A stretch of DNA of 64,000 nucleotides from Limnohabitans sp. T6-5 (GTDB lineage: Bacteria; Pseudomonadota; Gammaproteobacteria; Burkholderiales; Burkholderiaceae_C). This document shows, in pieces, positions 63,260 through 64,000 of the stretch. The stretch spans positions 1,178,001 to 1,242,000 of the forward strand of contig NZ_NERV01000002.1 in NCBI RefSeq assembly GCF_003063315.1. The letters run 5' to 3'. Each line of letters starts with the position of its first letter. Position 1 is the stretch's first letter. Made by a program: the position numbers and the translations under genes. Under the pieces are notes generated by a model that was not told the origin of the DNA, did no database searches, and saw only the letters and a program-made list of their open reading frames with translations.

Positions 63260-63372
63260 GGCTTGAGCGTACCAAAACCCGACCGCGCCCACGGTGCAAG
63301 CCGCCACGGTGACCACGCGCTGGCGCGCATGCTGCTAAATTCGCTGCTTTTGAACACCCTACCGGAACCTCC

Positions 63373-64000
63373 ATGAGCCAAATCGCCGCCAAAACCTACG
63401 AACCCGCCCCCGCCCGCCAAGTGGCCTTTTTGGGCTTGGGCGTCATGGGCTACCCCATGGCCGGGCACCTGGCCCGTGCGGGCCACCATGTCACTGTGTA
63501 CAACCGCAGCGCCGCCAAAGCCGCCGCCTGGGTGGCCGAATGCCCCGGCAACGCCAGCGCCCCCACCCCGCGCGAAGCGGCTGCGGGTGCCGACATCGTG
63601 TTCGCCTGCGTGGGCAACGACGACGATTTGCGCAGCGTGGTGCTTGGTGAAAACGGCGCCTTTGCAGGCATGAAGCCCGGCGCGATCTTCGTGGACCACA
63701 CCACCGCCTCGGCCTCGGTGGCGCGCGAGCTGTCGGCCCAGGCGCAAAAGCTGGGCCTGCAGTTCATCGACGCGCCTGTCTCAGGCGGACAGGCCGGTGC
63801 CCAGAACGGCATGCTCACCGTGATGTGCGGTGGCGATGCGGTCGCTTTTGACAAGGTCAAGCCTGCGGCCATGGCGTTCTCGCGTGCTTTCACCCTGCTG
63901 GGCGAGTCGGGCGCAGGCCAGCTGGCCAAGATGGTCAACCAGATTTGCATCGCCGGTCTGGTGCAGGGCTTGTCAGAAGCCGTGGCCTTTGGCCAGCAGG
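63373..64000 (+). CDS. 3-hydroxyisobutyrate dehydrogenase-family NAD-dependent reductase, 3' end cut
   Basis: At least 209 residues are visible before the window ends. The Rossmann motif is QVAFLGLGVMGYPMAGHLAR (about residues 16-35), followed by VYNRSAAKAAAW, the substrate-binding DAPVSGGQAGAQNG, and the catalytic lysine region GQLAKMVNQ. These are hallmarks of beta-hydroxyacid dehydrogenases, which include 3-hydroxyisobutyrate dehydrogenase and tartronate semialdehyde reductase (GarR/GlxR). Glycolate/glyoxylate use via glcD would make the latter useful, but this is inference. The stop lies outside the window. Confidence 0.92.
   Translation, partial: MSQIAAKTYEPAPARQVAFLGLGVMGYPMAGHLARAGHHVTVYNRSAAKAAAWVAECPGNASAPTPREAAAGADIVFACVGNDDDLRSVVLGENGAFAGMKPGAIFVDHTTASASVARELSAQAQKLGLQFIDAPVSGGQAGAQNGMLTVMCGGDAVAFDKVKPAAMAFSRAFTLLGESGAGQLAKMVNQICIAGLVQGLSEAVAFGQQ

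Overview
The window reads as chromosomal DNA of a high-GC betaproteobacterium, most likely Burkholderiales/Comamonadaceae of the Limnohabitans/Rhodoferax kind. The grounds are two Bug/TctC-type solute-binding proteins, a DUF3567 protein, divergent mreBCD-mrdA and gatCAB loci, and an aromatic/organic-acid catabolic repertoire. The genus is inferred; no rRNA or tRNA gene was seen.

Layout. 1-1697: the end of a Septu-like defence pair (PtuA-type ATPase, cut by the window edge, and PtuB-type HNH nuclease). 1701-16591: a PQQ-dependent alcohol oxidation cluster of the ped/exa type. It holds a quinoprotein dehydrogenase with the Asp-x-Asp signature of lanthanide enzymes, a cytochrome c, a two-component system, a TonB receptor, a SoxYZ-like carrier, a metallohydrolase-fold protein, an ABC system whose ATPase lies divergent, a beta-propeller protein and a Bug protein. 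16592-22677: a lipoprotein, GST, DksA-like protein, VOC protein and MarC, separated by palindromic repeat arrays. 22678-27259: the rod-shape operon mreBCD-mrdA. 27470-32907: gatC-gatA-[AlbA-type protein]-[ParA-like protein]-gatB, a gatCAB operon with two foreign-looking genes inserted and joined by 4-base overlaps. 32927-37410: a defence and addiction island with a low-GC type II restriction-modification pair (C5-methyltransferase plus BsuBI/PstI-type endonuclease), a Fic protein with a large palindromic operator, RelBE-like and CcdAB toxin-antitoxin pairs. 37458-50788: metabolic and regulatory genes (2OG-Fe(II) oxygenase, hydrolase, FAH protein with IclR regulator, AbrB-type permease, omega-aminotransferase, purU, LysR, glcD). 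50878-51378: a REP-associated tyrosine transposase (RAYT) flanked on both sides by inverted REP pairs. 51544-56060: a MarR-controlled ring-degradation operon ending in fahA. 56406-64000: a biotinyl/carboxyltransferase fusion, asparaginase, FAD oxidoreductase, Bug protein, chorismate mutase, YggS and a partial 3-hydroxyisobutyrate dehydrogenase family gene.

The strongest window-wide signal is a REP family. Each element is a GTAG tetranucleotide followed by an imperfect hairpin with a constant outer stem (GTCGG/CCGAC), one unpaired base, and an inner 4-bp stem that changes in a compensated way (GGCT/AGCC, GGTC/GACC, ACTC/GAGT, ACCT/AGGT). Elements occur singly, as inverted pairs, and as tandem arrays with 125- and 127-bp periods. 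The RAYT gene is the obvious candidate for the enzyme that handles them. A second REP-like family (GTAGGAGC type) forms an array next to fahA.

The most unusual protein-coding observation is the AlbA/ParA pair inside the gat operon. The ParA-like protein has lost both lysines of its deviant Walker A motif.
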